A stretch of 64,000 nt of DNA from Streptococcus hyointestinalis (GCF_900459405.1 NZ_UHFN01000007.1:248001-312000), one strand, 5' to 3'. Shown: positions 1 to 13,378, counted from the first letter of the stretch. Notes: a model not told the origin generated them from the letters alone. Numbers and translations are program-made.

Positions 1-3000
1 AGTCTGTAAGTAGCTCAGAATCACAAAGTCAGTCTGAGTCAAGTGTAGCTTCTGAAACCAGCACAAGTGAAGCGAGCACATCTGAGACTAGCGTAAGCAC
101 TGCCTCAGAAACCAGCACCAATACAGATGCTTTAGTAGTCGCTAAAGCGAACCTAGATTATGCTTTTATCGTTGCAGATGTCAATGGCGAAAAACTGACA
201 GGTGATGAGCTGGTGGCTTATCAAGCAAAAGTCGCTGAAGCAAAAGCTCTTTATACCACTATGGAGAACCTCTTGCAGTCAGCGACAGCCACTCAAACTG
301 AGATTGATGCTGTCACGAAGAGAGCTAATGAATTGACAGCCAGTCTGACAAGTGTGAGAACGACAAGTACAACAGGCTCTATAGGAACAAGTAATAGTGA
401 GGCAAGCTCTGAAGCAGCAAGTTCAAGTAGCTCAACTAGCTCAAGCAGCACTGATACCAGCAGCTCAAGTAGTTCGACAGAAGCTCGCGAAGTCTTAGAG
501 CAAGTGACTTCAGAAGCTGAGATTCTAGTTCAGATTGCCAATGGTCAAACGACTCCTAGTCAAGAGTTGACAGATGCGGTAGCAGTCAGCACCAAAGATA
601 TTGCAGCAGCTAAGCTAATTTTGGGCAATACTGAAGCGACAGCAGAAGAGATTCAAACAGTAGTTAACTCTGTTCAAAACAGTAGCCAAGCCCTTGGTGC
701 TTTACTTATCAAAGATGATGAAGATGGCATCATTACATTTGCGCTGGATACAACAACGACAGCTACAGTGACAAAAGTTGGTGAGGGTTATGGTGTTTTA
801 GTTGACAAGCTTTCAACAGCGTCACCATCAATGGATAATGCTAATGGGGCAACTGTAACAGATCAGACGGTTCCAACACCTTTTGCAGCTACAACTAAGT
901 CAGGATGGCATACATTTGGGTATTATTCAACTGAGACATACGATGCTACACAAGTGTCTGGTTATGACGAATCGGATAAAAATCATGTCAAATTAATTGA
1001 CGGTACAGCTATTAATGCTTATGTCCGTTATTCATTAGATTCAGATCCAACAACATCAACAGTACTTGCGGAATTAGTTGATAGAGCTACCGGTAATGTT
1101 GTAGAGTCATATCAAATCGAACCAGGTTCAAGTGCGACATTTACATATCCAACAACAGTAAACGCAAACAACCAGGCTATTACAATTCTTTATGATAGCT
1201 CAACTGCAAAGGATGGTAGTCCAGGTTCAATGCGCTTCACAACACTTGGAGGTACAACGTATTATTATAACAATCCAGTTCCAGCATATAGCACAAATAC
1301 TACCTATTACAAAACAACTGACGGAACCACAATTGCAAAATATACACTTGTAACAATCGGTGGTCAGACAGTTACCGCTTCTGGAGTAAGGACTTTTGTT
1401 GGATATGACTACTCGTCGACTACCAAAGCACAAGCAACTGTTGAGCAGGCACCTGGGACAGTTTATCTATTTTCAAAAATAGAATCAGGTATGGATGCAC
1501 TTAAAGTTAAATCTCTGGCAACTGTTGTTGATTCAAATGGTGCAGTGACAAAAGGTGTGTATATTGCAGATCCATCTTACACAGGTACATTAGACTGGTC
1601 AGGTACAAATACTGATGGCTTTATCAAGATCCTTGAGACTAGTACGCTGAACGCTCTAAATGATTCGGGTTATTCATGGAATACTTCAAGTACCATAACA
1701 GCTAACTACACTACTGCTACCTATAAGGGTAACGAAGTCATGGTCTTTTACACAAGCCCAGATGGTCTCTACCGATTGGTTGGTCAATTTTCAGGAAATG
1801 ATTCCACAGGTGGGACTTATGGTCGAATATTCCTAGGCGTACAAATTTGGTCAACTAAAAATACAGGTAGTACAGAATATAAATGGTTAGGATCAAGCGA
1901 TACATTTGTTAACAATGGACACGTGCCTCTAGGTGTTCAGCTTTCCCTCCGTAATACATATACCGCTACTGCCAACGAAACAACTCACTGGTACACAGTT
2001 GATACAACTGAGTCAGAGTCGCTTTCAAACTCAAACTCAAATTCACATTCATTGTCTGAATCTGAGTCGACTTCAAGTTCACAATCCCTCTCTAACTCAA
2101 CATCCGTCTCAGAATCAACGTCAGAATCGTTATCGAACTCTGTCAGTGAATCCGTCTCTGAATCAGTTAAAGAGTCAGTAAGTGAGTCAGTCAGCGAATC
2201 AGTATCCGAGTCAACGTCTGAATCAGTTAGCGAATCAGTATCCGAGTCAGTAAGTGAGTCAGTATCAGAATCCGTATCTGAGTCAATCTCCGAGTCCGTT
2301 TCAGAATCCGTATCAGAATCAATTTCAGAGTCAGTATCTGAATCAGTGTCTGAGTCAATTTCAGAGTCAGTGTCTGAGTCAGTATCTGAATCAGTGTCTG
2401 AGTCAATTTCAGAGTCAGTGTCTGAATCAGTGTCTGAATCAATCTCTGAGTCAGTATCTGAATCCGTCTCAGAATCAATCTCAGAATCAGTAAGCGAGTC
2501 TGTCTCAGAATCAATTTCAGAATCAATTTCAGAATCAGTATCTGAATCAGTATCTGAATCAGTGTCTGAGTCAATTTTAGAGTCAGTGTCTGAATCAGTG
2601 TCTGAATCAATCTCAGAGTCAGTAAGCGAGTCAGTGTCTGAGTCAATCTCAGAATCAGTGAGCGAGTCTGTCTCAGAATCCGTCTCAGAGTCGATCTCAG
2701 AATCAGTGAGCGAGTCTGTATCAGAATCCGTCTCAGAGTCAGTGTCAGAATCCGTCTCAGAATCCGTCTCAGAATCAATCTCAGAGTCCGTCTCAGAATC
2801 AATCTCAGAGTCAGTGTCTGAGTCAGTATCTGAATCAGTGTCTGAGTCAATTTCAGAGTCAGTGTCTGAATCAGTGTCTGAATCAATCTCTGAGTCAGTA
2901 AGCGAGTCAGTGTCTGAGTCAATCTCTGAATCAGTATCAGAATCCGTCTCAGAATCAATCTCAGAGTCAGTGTCTGAGTCAATCTCTGAGTCAGTATCAG

Positions 3001-6000
3001 AATCAGTATCAGAATCAGTGAGCGAGTCTGTATCAGAATCCGTCTCAGAATCCGTCTCAGAGTCAGTGTCAGAATCTGTATCAGAATCAATCTCTGAGTC
3101 AGTCTCAGAATCCGTCTCAGAATCAATTTCAGAGTCAGTGTCTGAGTCAATCTCTGAATCAGTAAGCGAGTCAGTGTCTGAGTCAGTATCAGAATCCGTC
3201 TCAGAATCAGTATCAGAGTCAATCTCAGAATCAGTGAGTGAATCTGTCTCAGAATCCGTCTCAGAGTCAGTGTCAGAATCTGTATCAGAATCCGTCTCAG
3301 AATCCGTCTCAGAATCAATCTCTGAGTCAGTATCAGAATCAGTAAGCGAGTCAGTCTCAGAATCCGTCTCAGAATCAATTTCAGAGTCAGTGTCTGAGTC
3401 AATTTCAGAGTCAGTGTCAGAATCAGTGTCTGAATCAATCTCTGAGTCAGTAAGCGAGTCAGTCTCAGAATCCGTCTCAGAATCAGTGAGTGAATCAGTC
3501 TCAGAATCCGTCTCAGAATCAGTGAGTGAATCAGTCTCAGAATCCGTCTCAGAGTCAGTGTCAGAATCCGTCTCAGAGTCAGTGTCAGAATCTGTATCAG
3601 AATCAGTATCAGAATCCGTCTCAGAATCAATCTCTGAGTCAGTATCAGAATCAGTAAGCGAGTCAGTATCAGAATCCGTCTCAGAATCAATTTCAGAGTC
3701 AGTGTCTGAATCAGTGTCTGAATCAATCTCTGAGTCAGTAAGCGAGTCAGTGTCTGAGTCAATCTCTGAATCAGTATCAGAATCCGTATCAGAATCAATC
3801 TCAGAGTCAGTATCTGAATCAGTAAGCGAGTCAGTGTCTGAATCAGTGTCTGAATCAATCTCTGAGTCAGTAAGCGAGTCAGTGTCTGAGTCAATCTCTG
3901 AATCAGTATCAGAATCCGTCTCAGAATCAATCTCTGAGTCAGTATCAGAATCAGTAAGCGAGTCAGTATCAGAATCCGTATCAGAATCAATCTCAGAATC
4001 TGTGTCTGAGTCAGTATCAGAATCCGTCTCAGAATCAGTAAGCGAGTCAGTGTCTGAATCCGTCTCAGAATCAATTTCAGAATCTGTGTCTGAGTCAGTA
4101 TCAGAATCAGTAAGCGAGTCAGTGTCTGAATCCGTATCAGAATCAATTTCAGAATCTGTGTCTGAGTCAGTATCAGAATCAGTAAGCGAGTCAGTGTCTG
4201 AATCCGTATCAGAATCAATTTCAGAATCTGTGTCTGAGTCAGTGTCTGAATCCGTCTCAGAATCAATCTCAGAATCTGTGTCTGAGTCAGTATCAGAATC
4301 TATCTCAGAATCTGTATCCGAGTCAGTGTCTGAATCCGTATCAGAATCAATCTCAGAATCTGTGTCTGAGTCAGTATCAGAATCAATCTCAGAATCCGTG
4401 TCTGAGTCAGTATCTGAGTCAGTTTCCGAATCTGTATCCGAGTCCGTATCAGAATCAATTTCAGAATCTGTATCTGAGTCAGTATCAGAGTCAGTAAGCG
4501 AGTCAGTGTCTGAATCCGTATCAGAATCAATCTCAGAATCTGTGTCTGAGTCAGTATCTGAATCAGTAAGCGAGTCAGTGTCTGAATCCGTATCAGAATC
4601 AATTTCAGAATCTGTGTCTGAGTCCGTATCAGAATCCGTCTCAGAATCCGTGTCTGAGTCAATTTCAGAATCTGTATCCGAGTCCGTTTCAGAATCCGTA
4701 TCTGAGTCAGTGTCTGAATCCGTTTCAGAATCTGTATCCGAGTCAATCTCTGAGTCAATTTCAGAGTCAGTATCAGAATCCATTTCAGAATCTGTATCAG
4801 AGTCAATCTCAGAGTCAGTATCAGAATCAGTAAGCGAGTCAGTGTCTGAATCCGTATCAGAGTCAATCTCAGAATCTGTATCCGAGTCAGTATCCGAGTC
4901 CGTCTCAGAATCCATTTCAGAATCTGTATCCGAGTCAGTATCCGAGTCAGTAAGTGAGTCCGTTTCCGAATCCGTGTCAGAGTCAGTATCCGAGTCAATC
5001 TCAGAATCTGTATCCGAGTCAGTATCCGAGTCAGTATCCGAGTCAATCTCCGAATCTGTATCCGAGTCAGTATCCGAGTCAATCTCAGAATCTGTATCCG
5101 AGTCAGTGTCTGAATCCGTTTCAGAATCAATCTCAGAATCTGTATCCGAGTCAGTAAGTGAGTCCGTTTCCGAATCCGTCTCAGAGTCAATCTCCGAATC
5201 CGTGTCTGAGTCAGTATCAGAGTCAATCTCAGAATCTGTATCCGAGTCAGTCTCAGAATCAATCTCAGAATCTGTGTCTGAGTCCGTCTCAGAGTCCGTC
5301 TCAGAATCCATTTCAGAATCTGTATCTGAGTCAATCTCTGAGTCAGTCTCAGAATCAGTCAGCGAGTCAGTGTCTGAATCCGTTTCAGAGTCAATCTCAG
5401 AATCTGTATCCGAGTCAGTATCCGAGTCCGTCTCAGAATCAGTAAGCGAGTCAGTGTCTGAATCCGTTTCAGAATCAATCTCAGAATCTGTATCCGAGTC
5501 AGTATCCGAGTCAATTTCAGAATCCGTCTCAGAATCAATCTCAGAATCCGTGTCTGAATCCGTGTCTGAGTCAATTTCTGAGTCAGTAAGCGAGTCAGTG
5601 TCAGAATCTGTATCCGAGTCAGTAAGTGAGTCCGTCTCAGAATCCGTGTCTGAGTCAATTTCAGAATCTGTGTCAGAGTCAGTCTCAGAATCCGTGTCTG
5701 AGTCAGTATCAGAATCCGTCTCAGAATCAATCTCTGAGTCAGTATCAGAATCAGTAAGCGAGTCAGTCTCAGAATCCGTCTCAGAATCAATTTCAGAGTC
5801 AGTGTCTGAGTCAGTATCTGAATCAGTGTCTGAGTCAATTTCAGAGTCAGTGTCTGAATCAGTGTCTGAATCAATCTCTGAGTCAGTAAGCGAGTCAGTG
5901 TCTGAGTCAATCTCTGAATCAGTATCAGAATCCGTCTCAGAATCAATTTCAGAGTCAGTATCTGAATCAGTGTCTGAGTCAATTTCAGAGTCAGTATCTG

Positions 6001-9000
6001 AATCAGTGTCTGAGTCAATTTCAGAGTCAGTGTCTGAATCAGTGTCTGAATCAATCTCTGAGTCAGTAAGCGAGTCAGTGTCTGAGTCAATCTCTGAATC
6101 AGTATCAGAATCCGTCTCAGAATCAATCTCAGAGTCAGTATCTGAATCAGTAAGCGAGTCAGTGTCTGAATCCGTATCAGAATCAATCTCAGAATCTGTG
6201 TCTGAGTCAGTATCAGAATCCGTCTCAGAATCAATCTCAGAATCTGTGTCTGAGTCAGTATCAGAATCCGTATCAGAATCAGTAAGCGAGTCAGTGTCTG
6301 AATCCGTCTCAGAATCAATTTCAGAATCTGTGTCTGAGTCAGTATCAGAATCAGTAAGCGAGTCAGTGTCTGAATCCGTATCAGAATCAATTTCAGAATC
6401 TGTGTCTGAGTCAGTATCAGAATCCGTATCTGAGTCAGTGTCTGAATCCGTCTCAGAATCAATCTCAGAATCTGTGTCTGAGTCAGTATCAGAATCTATC
6501 TCAGAATCTGTATCCGAGTCAGTGTCTGAATCCGTATCAGAATCAATCTCAGAATCTGTGTCTGAGTCAGTATCAGAATCAATCTCAGAATCCGTGTCTG
6601 AGTCAGTATCTGAGTCCGTTTCCGAATCTGTATCCGAGTCCGTATCAGAATCAATTTCAGAATCTGTATCTGAGTCAGTATCAGAGTCAGTAAGCGAGTC
6701 AGTGTCTGAATCCGTATCAGAATCAATCTCAGAATCTGTGTCTGAGTCAGTATCTGAATCAGTAAGCGAGTCAGTGTCTGAATCCGTATCAGAATCAATT
6801 TCAGAATCTGTGTCTGAGTCCGTCTCAGAATCCGTATCAGAATCCGTGTCTGAGTCAATTTCAGAATCTGTATCCGAGTCCGTTTCAGAATCCGTATCTG
6901 AGTCAGTATCAGAATCCATTTCAGAATCAATTTCAGAATCTGTGTCTGAGTCAGTCTCAGAATCAGTAAGCGAGTCAGTGTCTGAATCCGTATCAGAGTC
7001 AATCTCAGAATCTGTATCCGAGTCAGTATCCGAGTCAATCTCAGAATCTGTATCCGAGTCAGTATCCGAGTCAATCTCAGAATCTGTATCCGAGTCAGTG
7101 TCTGAATCCGTTTCAGAATCAATCTCAGAATCTGTATCCGAGTCAGTAAGTGAGTCCGTTTCCGAATCCGTCTCAGAGTCAATCTCCGAATCCGTGTCTG
7201 AGTCAGTATCAGAGTCAATCTCAGAATCTGTATCCGAGTCAGTCTCAGAATCAATCTCAGAATCTGTGTCTGAGTCCGTCTCAGAGTCCGTCTCAGAATC
7301 CATTTCAGAATCTGTATCTGAGTCAGTATCAGAGTCAGTAAGCGAGTCAGTGTCTGAATCCGTCTCAGAATCAATCTCAGAATCTGTGTCTGAGTCAGTA
7401 TCTGAATCAGTAAGCGAGTCAGTGTCTGAATCCGTCTCAGAATCCGTGTCTGAGTCAATTTCAGAATCTGTATCCGAGTCCGTTTCAGAATCCGTATCTG
7501 AGTCAGTATCAGAATCAGTAAGCGAGTCAGTGTCTGAATCCGTATCAGAGTCAATCTCAGAATCTGTATCCGAGTCAGTATCCGAGTCAATCTCAGAATC
7601 TGTATCCGAGTCAGTATCCGAGTCAGTATCCGAGTCAATCTCAGAATCTGTATCCGAGTCAGTGTCTGAATCCGTTTCAGAATCAATCTCAGAATCTGTA
7701 TCCGAGTCAGTAAGTGAGTCCGTTTCCGAATCCGTCTCAGAGTCAATCTCCGAATCCGTGTCTGAGTCAGTATCAGAGTCAATCTCTGAATCCGTCTCAG
7801 AATCCGTCTCAGAATCAATTTCAGAGTCAGTGTCTGAGTCAATCTCAGAATCAGTAAGCGAGTCAGTGTCTGAGTCAATCTCTGAGTCAGTATCAGAATC
7901 AGTATCAGAATCAGTATCAGAGTCAATCTCAGAATCAGTGAGCGAGTCTGTCTCAGAATCCGTCTCAGAATCCGTCTCAGAGTCAGTGTCAGAATCTGTA
8001 TCAGAATCCGTCTCAGAATCAATCTCTGAGTCAGTATCAGAATCAGTAAGCGACTCAGTCTCAGAATCCGTCTCAGAATCAATTTCAGAGTCAGTGTCTG
8101 AGTCAGTATCTGAATCAGTGTCTGAGTCAATTTCAGAGTCAGTGTCTGAATCAGTGTCTGAATCAATCTCTGAGTCAGTAAGCGAGTCAGTGTCTGAGTC
8201 AATCTCTGAATCAGTATCAGAATCCGTCTCAGAATCAATTTCAGAGTCAGTGTCTGAGTCAATCTCTGAATCAGTAAGCGAGTCAGTGTCTGAGTCAGTA
8301 TCAGAATCCGTCTCAGAATCAGTATCAGAGTCAATCTCAGAATCAGTGAGTGAATCTGTCTCAGAATCCGTCTCAGAGTCAGTGTCAGAATCTGTATCAG
8401 AATCCGTCTCAGAATCCGTCTCAGAATCAATCTCTGAGTCAGTATCAGAATCAGTAAGCGAGTCAGTCTCAGAATCCGTCTCAGAATCAATTTCAGAGTC
8501 AGTGTCTGAGTCAATTTCAGAGTCAGTGTCTGAATCAGTGTCTGAATCAATCTCTGAGTCAGTAAGCGAGTCAGTGTCTGAGTCAATCTCTGAATCAGTA
8601 TCAGAATCCGTCTCAGAATCAATCTCAGAGTCAGTATCTGAATCAGTAAGCGAGTCAGTGTCTGAATCCGTCTCAGAATCAATTTCAGAATCTGTGTCTG
8701 AGTCAGTATCAGAATCAGTAAGCGAGTCAGTGTCTGAATCCGTCTCAGAATCAATTTCAGAATCTGTGTCTGAGTCAGTCTCAGAATCCGTATCTGAGTC
8801 AGTGTCTGAATCCGTATCAGAATCAATCTCAGAATCTGTGTCTGAGTCAGTATCAGAATCTATCTCAGAATCTGTATCCGAGTCAGTGTCTGAATCCGTA
8901 TCAGAATCAATCTCAGAATCTGTGTCTGAGTCAGTATCAGAATCAATCTCAGAATCCGTGTCTGAGTCAGTATCTGAGTCAGTTTCCGAATCTGTATCCG

Positions 9001-12000
9001 AGTCCGTCTCAGAATCAATTTCAGAATCTGTATCTGAGTCAGTATCAGAGTCAGTAAGCGAGTCAGTGTCTGAATCCGTATCAGAATCAATCTCAGAATC
9101 TGTGTCTGAGTCAGTATCTGAATCAGTAAGCGAGTCAGTGTCTGAATCCGTATCAGAATCTGTGTCTGAGTCCGTCTCAGAATCCGTCTCAGAATCCGTG
9201 TCTGAGTCAATTTCAGAATCTGTATCCGAGTCCGTTTCAGAATCCGTATCTGAGTCAGTATCAGAATCAGTAAGCGAGTCAGTGTCTGAATCCGTATCAG
9301 AGTCAATCTCAGAATCTGTATCCGAGTCAGTATCCGAGTCAATCTCAGAATCTGTATCCGAGTCAGTATCCGAGTCAGTATCCGAGTCAATCTCAGAATC
9401 TGTATCCGAGTCAGTGTCTGAATCCGTTTCAGAATCAATCTCAGAATCTGTATCCGAGTCAGTAAGTGAGTCCGTTTCCGAATCCGTCTCAGAATCAATT
9501 TCAGAGTCAGTGTCTGAGTCAATCTCAGAATCAGTAAGCGAGTCAGTGTCTGAGTCAATCTCTGAGTCAGTATCAGAATCAGTATCAGAATCAGTATCAG
9601 AGTCAATCTCAGAATCAGTGAGCGAGTCTGTCTCAGAATCAGTCTCAGAATCCGTCTCAGAGTCAGTGTCAGAATCTGTATCAGAATCAGTCTCAGAATC
9701 CGTCTCAGAATCCGTCTCAGAATCAATCTCTGAGTCAGTATCAGAATCAGTAAGCGAGTCAGTCTCAGAATCCGTCTCAGAATCAATTTCAGAGTCAGTG
9801 TCTGAATCAGTGTCTGAGTCAATTTCAGAGTCAGTGTCTGAATCAGTGTCTGAATCAATCTCTGAGTCAGTAAGCGAGTCAGTGTCTGAGTCAATCTCTG
9901 AATCAGTATCAGAATCCGTCTCAGAATCAATTTCAGAGTCAGTGTCTGAGTCAATCTCTGAATCAGTAAGCGAGTCAGTGTCTGAGTCAGTATCAGAATC
10001 CGTCTCAGAATCAGTATCAGAGTCAATCTCAGAATCAGTGAGTGAATCTGTCTCAGAATCCGTCTCAGAGTCAGTGTCAGAATCTGTATCAGAATCCGTC
10101 TCAGAATCAATCTCTGAGTCAGTATCAGAATCAGTAAGCGAGTCAGTCTCAGAATCCGTCTCAGAATCAATTTCAGAGTCAGTGTCTGAGTCAATTTCAG
10201 AGTCAGTGTCTGAATCAGTGTCTGAATCAATCTCTGAGTCAGTAAGCGAGTCAGTCTCAGAATCCGTCTCAGAATCAGTGAGTGAATCAGTATCAGAATC
10301 CGTCTCAGAGTCAGTGTCAGAATCCGTCTCAGAGTCAGTGTCAGAATCTGTATCAGAATCCGTCTCAGAATCAATCTCTGAGTCAGTATCAGAATCAGTA
10401 AGCGAGTCAGTATCAGAATCCGTCTCAGAATCAATTTCAGAGTCAGTGTCTGAATCAGTGTCTGAATCAATCTCTGAGTCAGTAAGCGAGTCAGTGTCTG
10501 AGTCAATCTCTGAATCAGTCTCAGAATCCGTCTCAGAATCAATCTCAGAGTCAGTATCTGAATCAGTAAGCGAGTCAGTGTCTGAATCCGTCTCAGAATC
10601 AATTTCAGAATCTGTGTCTGAATCCGTTTCAGAATCCATCTCAGAATCTGTGTCTGAATCCGTTTCAGAATCCATCTCAGAATCTGTGTCTGAATCCGTT
10701 TCAGAATCAATTTCAGAATCCGTATCCGAGTCAATTTCTGAGTCAGTATCCGAGTCAATCTCAGAGTCAGTCTCAGAATCAATTTCCGAGTCAGTTTCAG
10801 AATCTGTATCCGAGTCAGTATCTGAGTCAGTATCAGAATCCGTGTCTGAGTCAATCTCAGAATCAATTTCAGAATCTGTATCTGAGTCAGTCTCCGAGTC
10901 AGTATCTGAATCAGTAAGCGAGTCAGTGTCTGAATCCGTATCAGAATCAATTTCAGAATCTGTATCTGAGTCAGTCTCAGAGTCAGTATCTGAATCAGTA
11001 AGCGAGTCAGTGTCTGAATCCGTATCAGAATCAATTTCAGAATCTGTGTCTGAGTCAGTCTCAGAATCAGTATCCGAGTCAATCTCAGAGTCAGTCTCAG
11101 AATCAATTTCCGAGTCAGTTTCAGAATCTGTATCCGAGTCAGTATCTGAGTCAGTCTCAGAATCCGTGTCTGAGTCAATCTCAGAATCAATTTCAGAATC
11201 CGTTTCAGAATCAGTTTCTGAATCTGTATCAGAATCCGTTTCAGAGTCCGTCTCCGAGTCAGTAAGTGAATCAATCTCAGAATCTGTATCTGAGTCAGTC
11301 TCAGAGTCCGTCTCCGAGTCAATCTCAGAGTCAGTATCAGAATCAATCTCTGAATCCGTATCAGAGTCAGTAAGTGAGTCAGTTTCCGAATCAATCTCAG
11401 AATCAGTCAGCGAGTCCATCTCAGAATCCGTAAGTGAATCTGTATCAGAGTCCATCTCAGAATCAGTAAGTGAATCTGTCTCAGAGTCAATCTCAGAATC
11501 CGTGAGTGAATCAGTATCAGAGTCCATCTCAGAATCCGTGAGTGAATCTGTCTCAGAGTCCATCTCAGAATCCGTGAGTGAATCTGTATCCGAGTCCATC
11601 TCAGAATCCGTAAGTGAATCAGTATCAGAGTCAATCTCCGAGTCAGTTAGCGAATCTGTATCTGAATCCATCTCCGAGTCAGTTAGCGAATCTGTATCCG
11701 AATCCATCTCAGAATCCGTGAGTGAATCTGTCTCAGAATCCATCTCAGAATCAATCTCCGAGTCAGTTAGCGAGTCAGTCTCAGAGTCTATTTCAGAATC
11801 TGTGAGCGAGTCCGTCTCAGAATCTATTTCAGAGTCAATCAGTGAATCTGTATCCGAATCCATCTCAGAATCTGTGAGCGAGTCAGTGTCTGAGTCAATT
11901 TCAGAATCAGTCTCAGAATCAGTATCAGAATCAGTCTCAGAGTCAGTGTCTGAGTCAATCTCAGAGTCAGTCTCAGAATCAGTGTCTGAGTCAATCTCAG

Positions 12001-13322
12001 AGTCAATCTCTGAATCAGTAAGCGAGTCAGTATCTGAGTCGATCTCAGAGTCAGTAAGCGAGTCAGTGTCTGAGTCAGTATCTGAGTCAATCTCAGAGTC
12101 AGTCTCAGAATCAGTGAGCGAGTCAGTATCAGAATCAGTAAGCGAGTCAGTCTCAGAATCAATCTCTGAGTCAGTCTCAGAATCTGTATCTGAATCAGTT
12201 TCTGAATCAATCTCAGAGTCAGTAAGCGAGTCAGTGTCTGAGTCAATCTCTGAGTCAGTATCAGAATCAGTGTCTGAATCAATCTCAGAGTCAGTAAGCG
12301 AGTCAGTGTCTGAGTCAATTTCAGAATCAGTCTCAGAATCAGTCTCAGAATCAGTATCAGCGTCTGAATCAGTATCAACATCTGAATCAGTAAGTAGCTC
12401 AGAATCAGTCTCAACATCTGAATCAGTAAGTAGCTCAGAGTCAGTATCAGCGTCTGAATCAGTAAGTAGCTCAGAGTCAGTATCATCATCTGAATCTGTT
12501 TCAAGCTCAGAGTCAGTATCAGCGTCTGAATCAGTATCAAGCTCAGAGTCAGTATCAGCGTCTGAATCAGTCTCAAGCTCAGAATCTGTATCAACGTCTG
12601 AGTCAGTGTCAAGTTCTGAATCAGTATCGACATCAGAATCAGTCTCAACATCTGAATCAGTAAGTAGCTCAGAGTCAGTCTCAACATCTGAATCAGTATC
12701 AAGCTCAGAATCAGTATCAACGTCTGAGTCAGTCTCAAGTTCAGAATCTGTCTCAACATCTGAATCAGTAAGTAGCTCAGAATCAGTCTCAACATCTGAA
12801 TCTGTATCAAGTTCAGAGTCAGTCTCAACGTCTGAGTCAGTATCATCATCTGAATCAGTAAGCAGCTCAGAATCAGTCTCAACATCTGAATCAGTAAGTA
12901 GCTCAGAATCAGTATCAAGCTCAGAGTCAGTTTCAACGTCTGAATCAGTCTCAAGCTCAGAGTCAGTGTCATCATCTGAATCAGTATCAGCGTCTGAATC
13001 AGTATCAAGCTCAGAGTCAGTATCAACATCTGAATCAGTCTCAAGTTCAGAATCAGTAAGCAGTTCAGAGTCAGTCTCAAGCTCAGAATCAGTTTCATCA
13101 TATGAGTCAGTCTCATCATCAGAATCAGTATCAGTATCAAGCTCAGAGTCATCTTCTAACAACCACAGCACAAGCGAAACGCCACGTCAAAAACCAGCAA
13201 ATGCTAAATTGCCAAGTACAGGTGACGACGCTTCTAGTGCAGCTCTTCTAGGAAGTGGCGCTCTATTTGGAGCCTTCCTCCTTGGTAAGAAGAAAAAGAA
13301 AAAAGCAGATGATGAAGCTTAA
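1..13322 (+). CDS. Serine-rich repeat LPXTG surface adhesin (5' end outside window)
   Basis: The frame is open from the first bases of the window (codons in register with base 3), so the N-terminus and signal peptide lie upstream. At least 4,439 residues are visible. Order: a short Ser/Thr-rich stretch (bases 3-125), a small helical-looking segment, a second Ser-rich stretch (360-480), a non-repetitive region of about 500 residues (480-1990) with Tyr/Thr/Gly-rich beta-type sequence that is the likely ligand-binding part, a very long Ser-Glu-Ser-Val/Ile array (about 2010-12357), a Ser-Xaa-Ser-Glu-Ser-Val array (12358-13146), and a sortase signal: LPSTG at 13209-13223, a hydrophobic segment and a Lys-rich tail. 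This architecture matches Fap1/GspB-type glycoprotein adhesins, which are O-glycosylated and exported by the accessory SecA2/SecY2 system. No glycosylation or SecA2 genes follow it here. Binding partner unknown. The family call is firm; the binding role is inference. Confidence 0.93.
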   Translation, partial: SVSSSESQSQSESSVASETSTSEASTSETSVSTASETSTNTDALVVAKANLDYAFIVADVNGEKLTGDELVAYQAKVAEAKALYTTMENLLQSATATQTEIDAVTKRANELTASLTSVRTTSTTGSIGTSNSEASSEAASSSSSTSSSSTDTSSSSSSTEAREVLEQVTSEAEILVQIANGQTTPSQELTDAVAVSTKDIAAAKLILGNTEATAEEIQTVVNSVQNSSQALGALLIKDDEDGIITFALDTTTTATVTKVGEGYGVLVDKLSTASPSMDNANGATVTDQTVPTPFAATTKSGWHTFGYYSTETYDATQVSGYDESDKNHVKLIDGTAINAYVRYSLDSDPTTSTVLAELVDRATGNVVESYQIEPGSSATFTYPTTVNANNQAITILYDSSTAKDGSPGSMRFTTLGGTTYYYNNPVPAYSTNTTYYKTTDGTTIAKYTLVTIGGQTVTASGVRTFVGYDYSSTTKAQATVEQAPGTVYLFSKIESGMDALKVKSLATVVDSNGAVTKGVYIADPSYTGTLDWSGTNTDGFIKILETSTLNALNDSGYSWNTSSTITANYTTATYKGNEVMVFYTSPDGLYRLVGQFSGNDSTGGTYGRIFLGVQIWSTKNTGSTEYKWLGSSDTFVNNGHVPLGVQLSLRNTYTATANETTHWYTVDTTESESLSNSNSNSHSLSESESTSSSQSLSNSTSVSESTSESLSNSVSESVSESVKESVSESVSESVSESTSESVSESVSESVSESVSESVSESISESVSESVSESISESVSESVSESISESVSESVSESVSESISESVSESVSESISESVSESVSESISESVSESVSESISESISESVSESVSESVSESILESVSESVSESISESVSESVSESISESVSESVSESVSESISESVSESVSESVSESVSESVSESVSESISESVSESISESVSESVSESVSESISESVSESVSESISESVSESVSESISESVSESVSESISESVSESISESVSESVSESVSESVSESVSESVSESVSESVSESISESVSESVSESISESVSESISESVSESVSESVSESVSESVSESISESVSESVSESVSESVSESVSESVSESVSESISESVSESVSESVSESVSESISESVSESISESVSESVSESISESVSESVSESVSESVSESVSESVSESVSESVSESVSESVSESVSESVSESVSESVSESVSESISESVSESVSESVSESVSESISESVSESVSESISESVSESVSESISESVSESVSESISESVSESVSESVSESVSESISESVSESVSESISESVSESVSESISESVSESVSESVSESVSESISESVSESVSESVSESVSESVSESVSESISESVSESVSESVSESVSESVSESISESVSESVSESVSESVSESVSESISESVSESVSESVSESISESVSESVSESISESVSESVSESVSESISESVSESVSESISESVSESVSESVSESVSESVSESISESVSESVSESVSESVSESVSESISESVSESVSESVSESVSESVSESISESVSESVSESVSESVSESISESVSESVSESVSESVSESVSESVSESISESISESVSESISESVSESISESVSESVSESVSESVSESISESVSESVSESVSESISESVSESVSESVSESVSESVSESVSESISESVSESVSESVSESISESVSESVSESISESVSESVSESVSESISESVSESVSESVSESVSESISESVSESVSESISESVSESVSESISESVSESVSESVSESISESVSESISESVSESVSESVSESVSESISESVSESVSESVSESVSESVSESVSESISESVSESVSESISESVSESISESVSESVSESISESVSESVSESVSESVSESVSESVSESISESVSESVSESVSESVSESVSESISESVSESVSESVSESVSESISESVSESVSESVSESISESVSESVSESISESVSESVSESISESVSESVSESISESVSESVSESISESVSESVSESISESVSESVSESISESVSESVSESISESVSESVSESISESVSESVSESVSESVSESISESVSESVSESVSESISESVSESVSESVSESVSESVSESVSESISESVSESVSESVSESVSESVSESISESVSESVSESVSESVSESVSESISESVSESVSESISESVSESVSESVSESISESVSESVSESISESVSESVSESVSESVSESVSESISESVSESVSESVSESVSESVSESISESVSESVSESVSESVSESVSESISESVSESVSESVSESVSESISESVSESVSESVSESVSESISESISESVSESVSESVSESVSESVSESISESVSESVSESISESVSESVSESISESVSESVSESVSESISESVSESVSESVSESVSESISESVSESVSESISESVSESVSESISESVSESVSESVSESISESVSESVSESVSESVSESVSESISESVSESVSESVSESVSESVSESVSESISESVSESVSESVSESVSESVSESVSESVSESISESVSESVSESISESVSESVSESVSESISESVSESVSESVSESISESVSESVSESVSESVSESISESVSESVSESISESVSESVSESISESVSESISESVSESVSESISESVSESVSESVSESISESVSESVSESVSESVSESVSESVSESVSESISESVSESVSDSVSESVSESISESVSESVSESVSESISESVSESVSESISESVSESVSESISESVSESVSESISESVSESISESVSESVSESVSESVSESVSESISESVSESVSESVSESVSESVSESVSESVSESISESVSESVSESVSESVSESISESVSESISESVSESVSESISESVSESVSESISESVSESVSESISESVSESVSESVSESVSESISESVSESVSESVSESVSESVSESISESVSESVSESVSESVSESVSESISESVSESVSESISESVSESVSESVSESISESVSESVSESISESVSESVSESVSESVSESVSESISESVSESVSESVSESVSESVSESISESVSESVSESVSESVSESVSESVSESVSESVSESVSESISESVSESVSESVSESVSESVSESVSESVSESISESVSESVSESISESVSESVSESVSESISESVSESVSESVSESISESVSESVSESVSESVSESISESVSESISESVSESVSESISESVSESVSESVSESISESVSESVSESVSESVSESVSESVSESVSESVSESVSESISESVSESVSESVSESVSESISESVSESVSESISESVSESVSESISESVSESVSESISESVSESVSESISESVSESISESVSESVSESVSESVSESVSESISESVSESVSESVSESVSESVSESVSESISESVSESVSESVSESVSESISESVSESISESVSESVSESISESVSESVSESVSESVSESVSESVSESVSESVSESVSESVSESVSESISESVSESVSESVSESVSESISESVSESVSESISESVSESVSESISESVSESVSESISESVSESVSESVSESVSESISESVSESVSESISESVSESVSESISESVSESVSESISESVSESISESVSESISESVSESISESVSESVSESVSESVSESVSESISESISESVSESVSESVSESVSESVSESVSESISESVSESVSESVSESVSESVSESVSESISESVSESVSESVSESISESVSESISESVSESVSESVSESVSESVSESISESISESVSESVSESVSESVSESVSESVSESISESVSESVSESVSESISESVSESISESVSESVSESVSESISESVSESISESVSESVSESISESVSESVSESISESVSESVSESISESVSESVSESISESVSESVSESISESVSESVSESISESVSESVSESISESVSESVSESISESVSESVSESISESISESVSESVSESISESVSESVSESISESISESVSESISESVSESVSESISESVSESVSESVSESVSESISESVSESVSESISESISESVSESVSESISESVSESVSESVSESISESVSESVSESVSESVSESVSESISESVSESVSESVSESISESVSESVSESISESVSESVSESISESVSESVSESISESVSESVSESVSASESVSTSESVSSSESVSTSESVSSSESVSASESVSSSESVSSSESVSSSESVSASESVSSSESVSASESVSSSESVSTSESVSSSESVSTSESVSTSESVSSSESVSTSESVSSSESVSTSESVSSSESVSTSESVSSSESVSTSESVSSSESVSTSESVSSSESVSSSESVSTSESVSSSESVSSSESVSTSESVSSSESVSSSESVSASESVSSSESVSTSESVSSSESVSSSESVSSSESVSSYESVSSSESVSVSSSESSSNNHSTSETPRQKPANAKLPSTGDDASSAALLGSGALFGAFLLGKKKKKKADDEA
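2140..12357 (+). repeat. Main Ser-Glu-Ser-Val/Ile coding repeat array
   Basis: A 12-bp unit encoding Ser-Glu-Ser-Val, with Val changed to Ile at intervals, is repeated with almost no other substitutions for about 10.2 kb. Synonymous codon choice (TCA/TCT/TCC/AGC/AGT, GAA/GAG, GTA/GTC/GTG/GTT) makes blocks distinguishable, and long blocks recur hundreds to thousands of bases apart. Rare amino-acid changes mark single units: Leu at 2577, Asp at 8052 and a Lys near 2168. The array is the low-complexity stalk and presumed O-glycan acceptor of the adhesin. Confidence 0.95.
12358..13146 (+). repeat. Second repeat type, Ser-(Ala/Thr/Ser)-Ser-Glu-Ser-Val
   Basis: At about 12358 the 4-residue unit gives way to an 18-bp, 6-residue unit in which Ser-Glu-Ser-Val-Ser is followed by Ala, Thr or Ser. 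Isoleucine disappears. It continues to about 13146, just before the wall-spanning and LPSTG segment. One unit carries Tyr in place of the variable residue (about 13100). The unit change marks a separate amplification history from the main array. Confidence 0.9.
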
Positions 13323-13350
13323 TCACTCTACTCATCATTGAGTAACAGAA

Positions 13351-13378
13351 AACCACCTCCAAGCGGAGGTGGTTTTTT
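13351..13378. terminator. Intrinsic terminator shared by convergent genes
   Basis: A perfect 10-bp stem (AACCACCTCC / GGAGGTGGTT) with a 4-nt loop is followed by a T tract on the plus strand and preceded by A residues. It lies 29 bp after the adhesin stop codon and abuts the 3' end of the convergent regulator gene, so it can serve both directions. Confidence 0.9.

Noticed and set aside
2140..13146. Regular short repeats that could suggest a CRISPR array.
   Set aside because: Units are contiguous 12- or 18-bp coding repeats with no unique spacers, and the reading frame is unbroken.
1985..13171. A long open frame on the minus strand across the adhesin repeats, reading as an Asp/Ser-rich repeat protein, plus shorter frames in other registers.
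   Set aside because: The 12-bp coding repeat has no stop codons in several registers, so long frames arise automatically. None has its own ribosome binding site or domain, whereas the plus frame carries the LPSTG signal and the non-repetitive domain.
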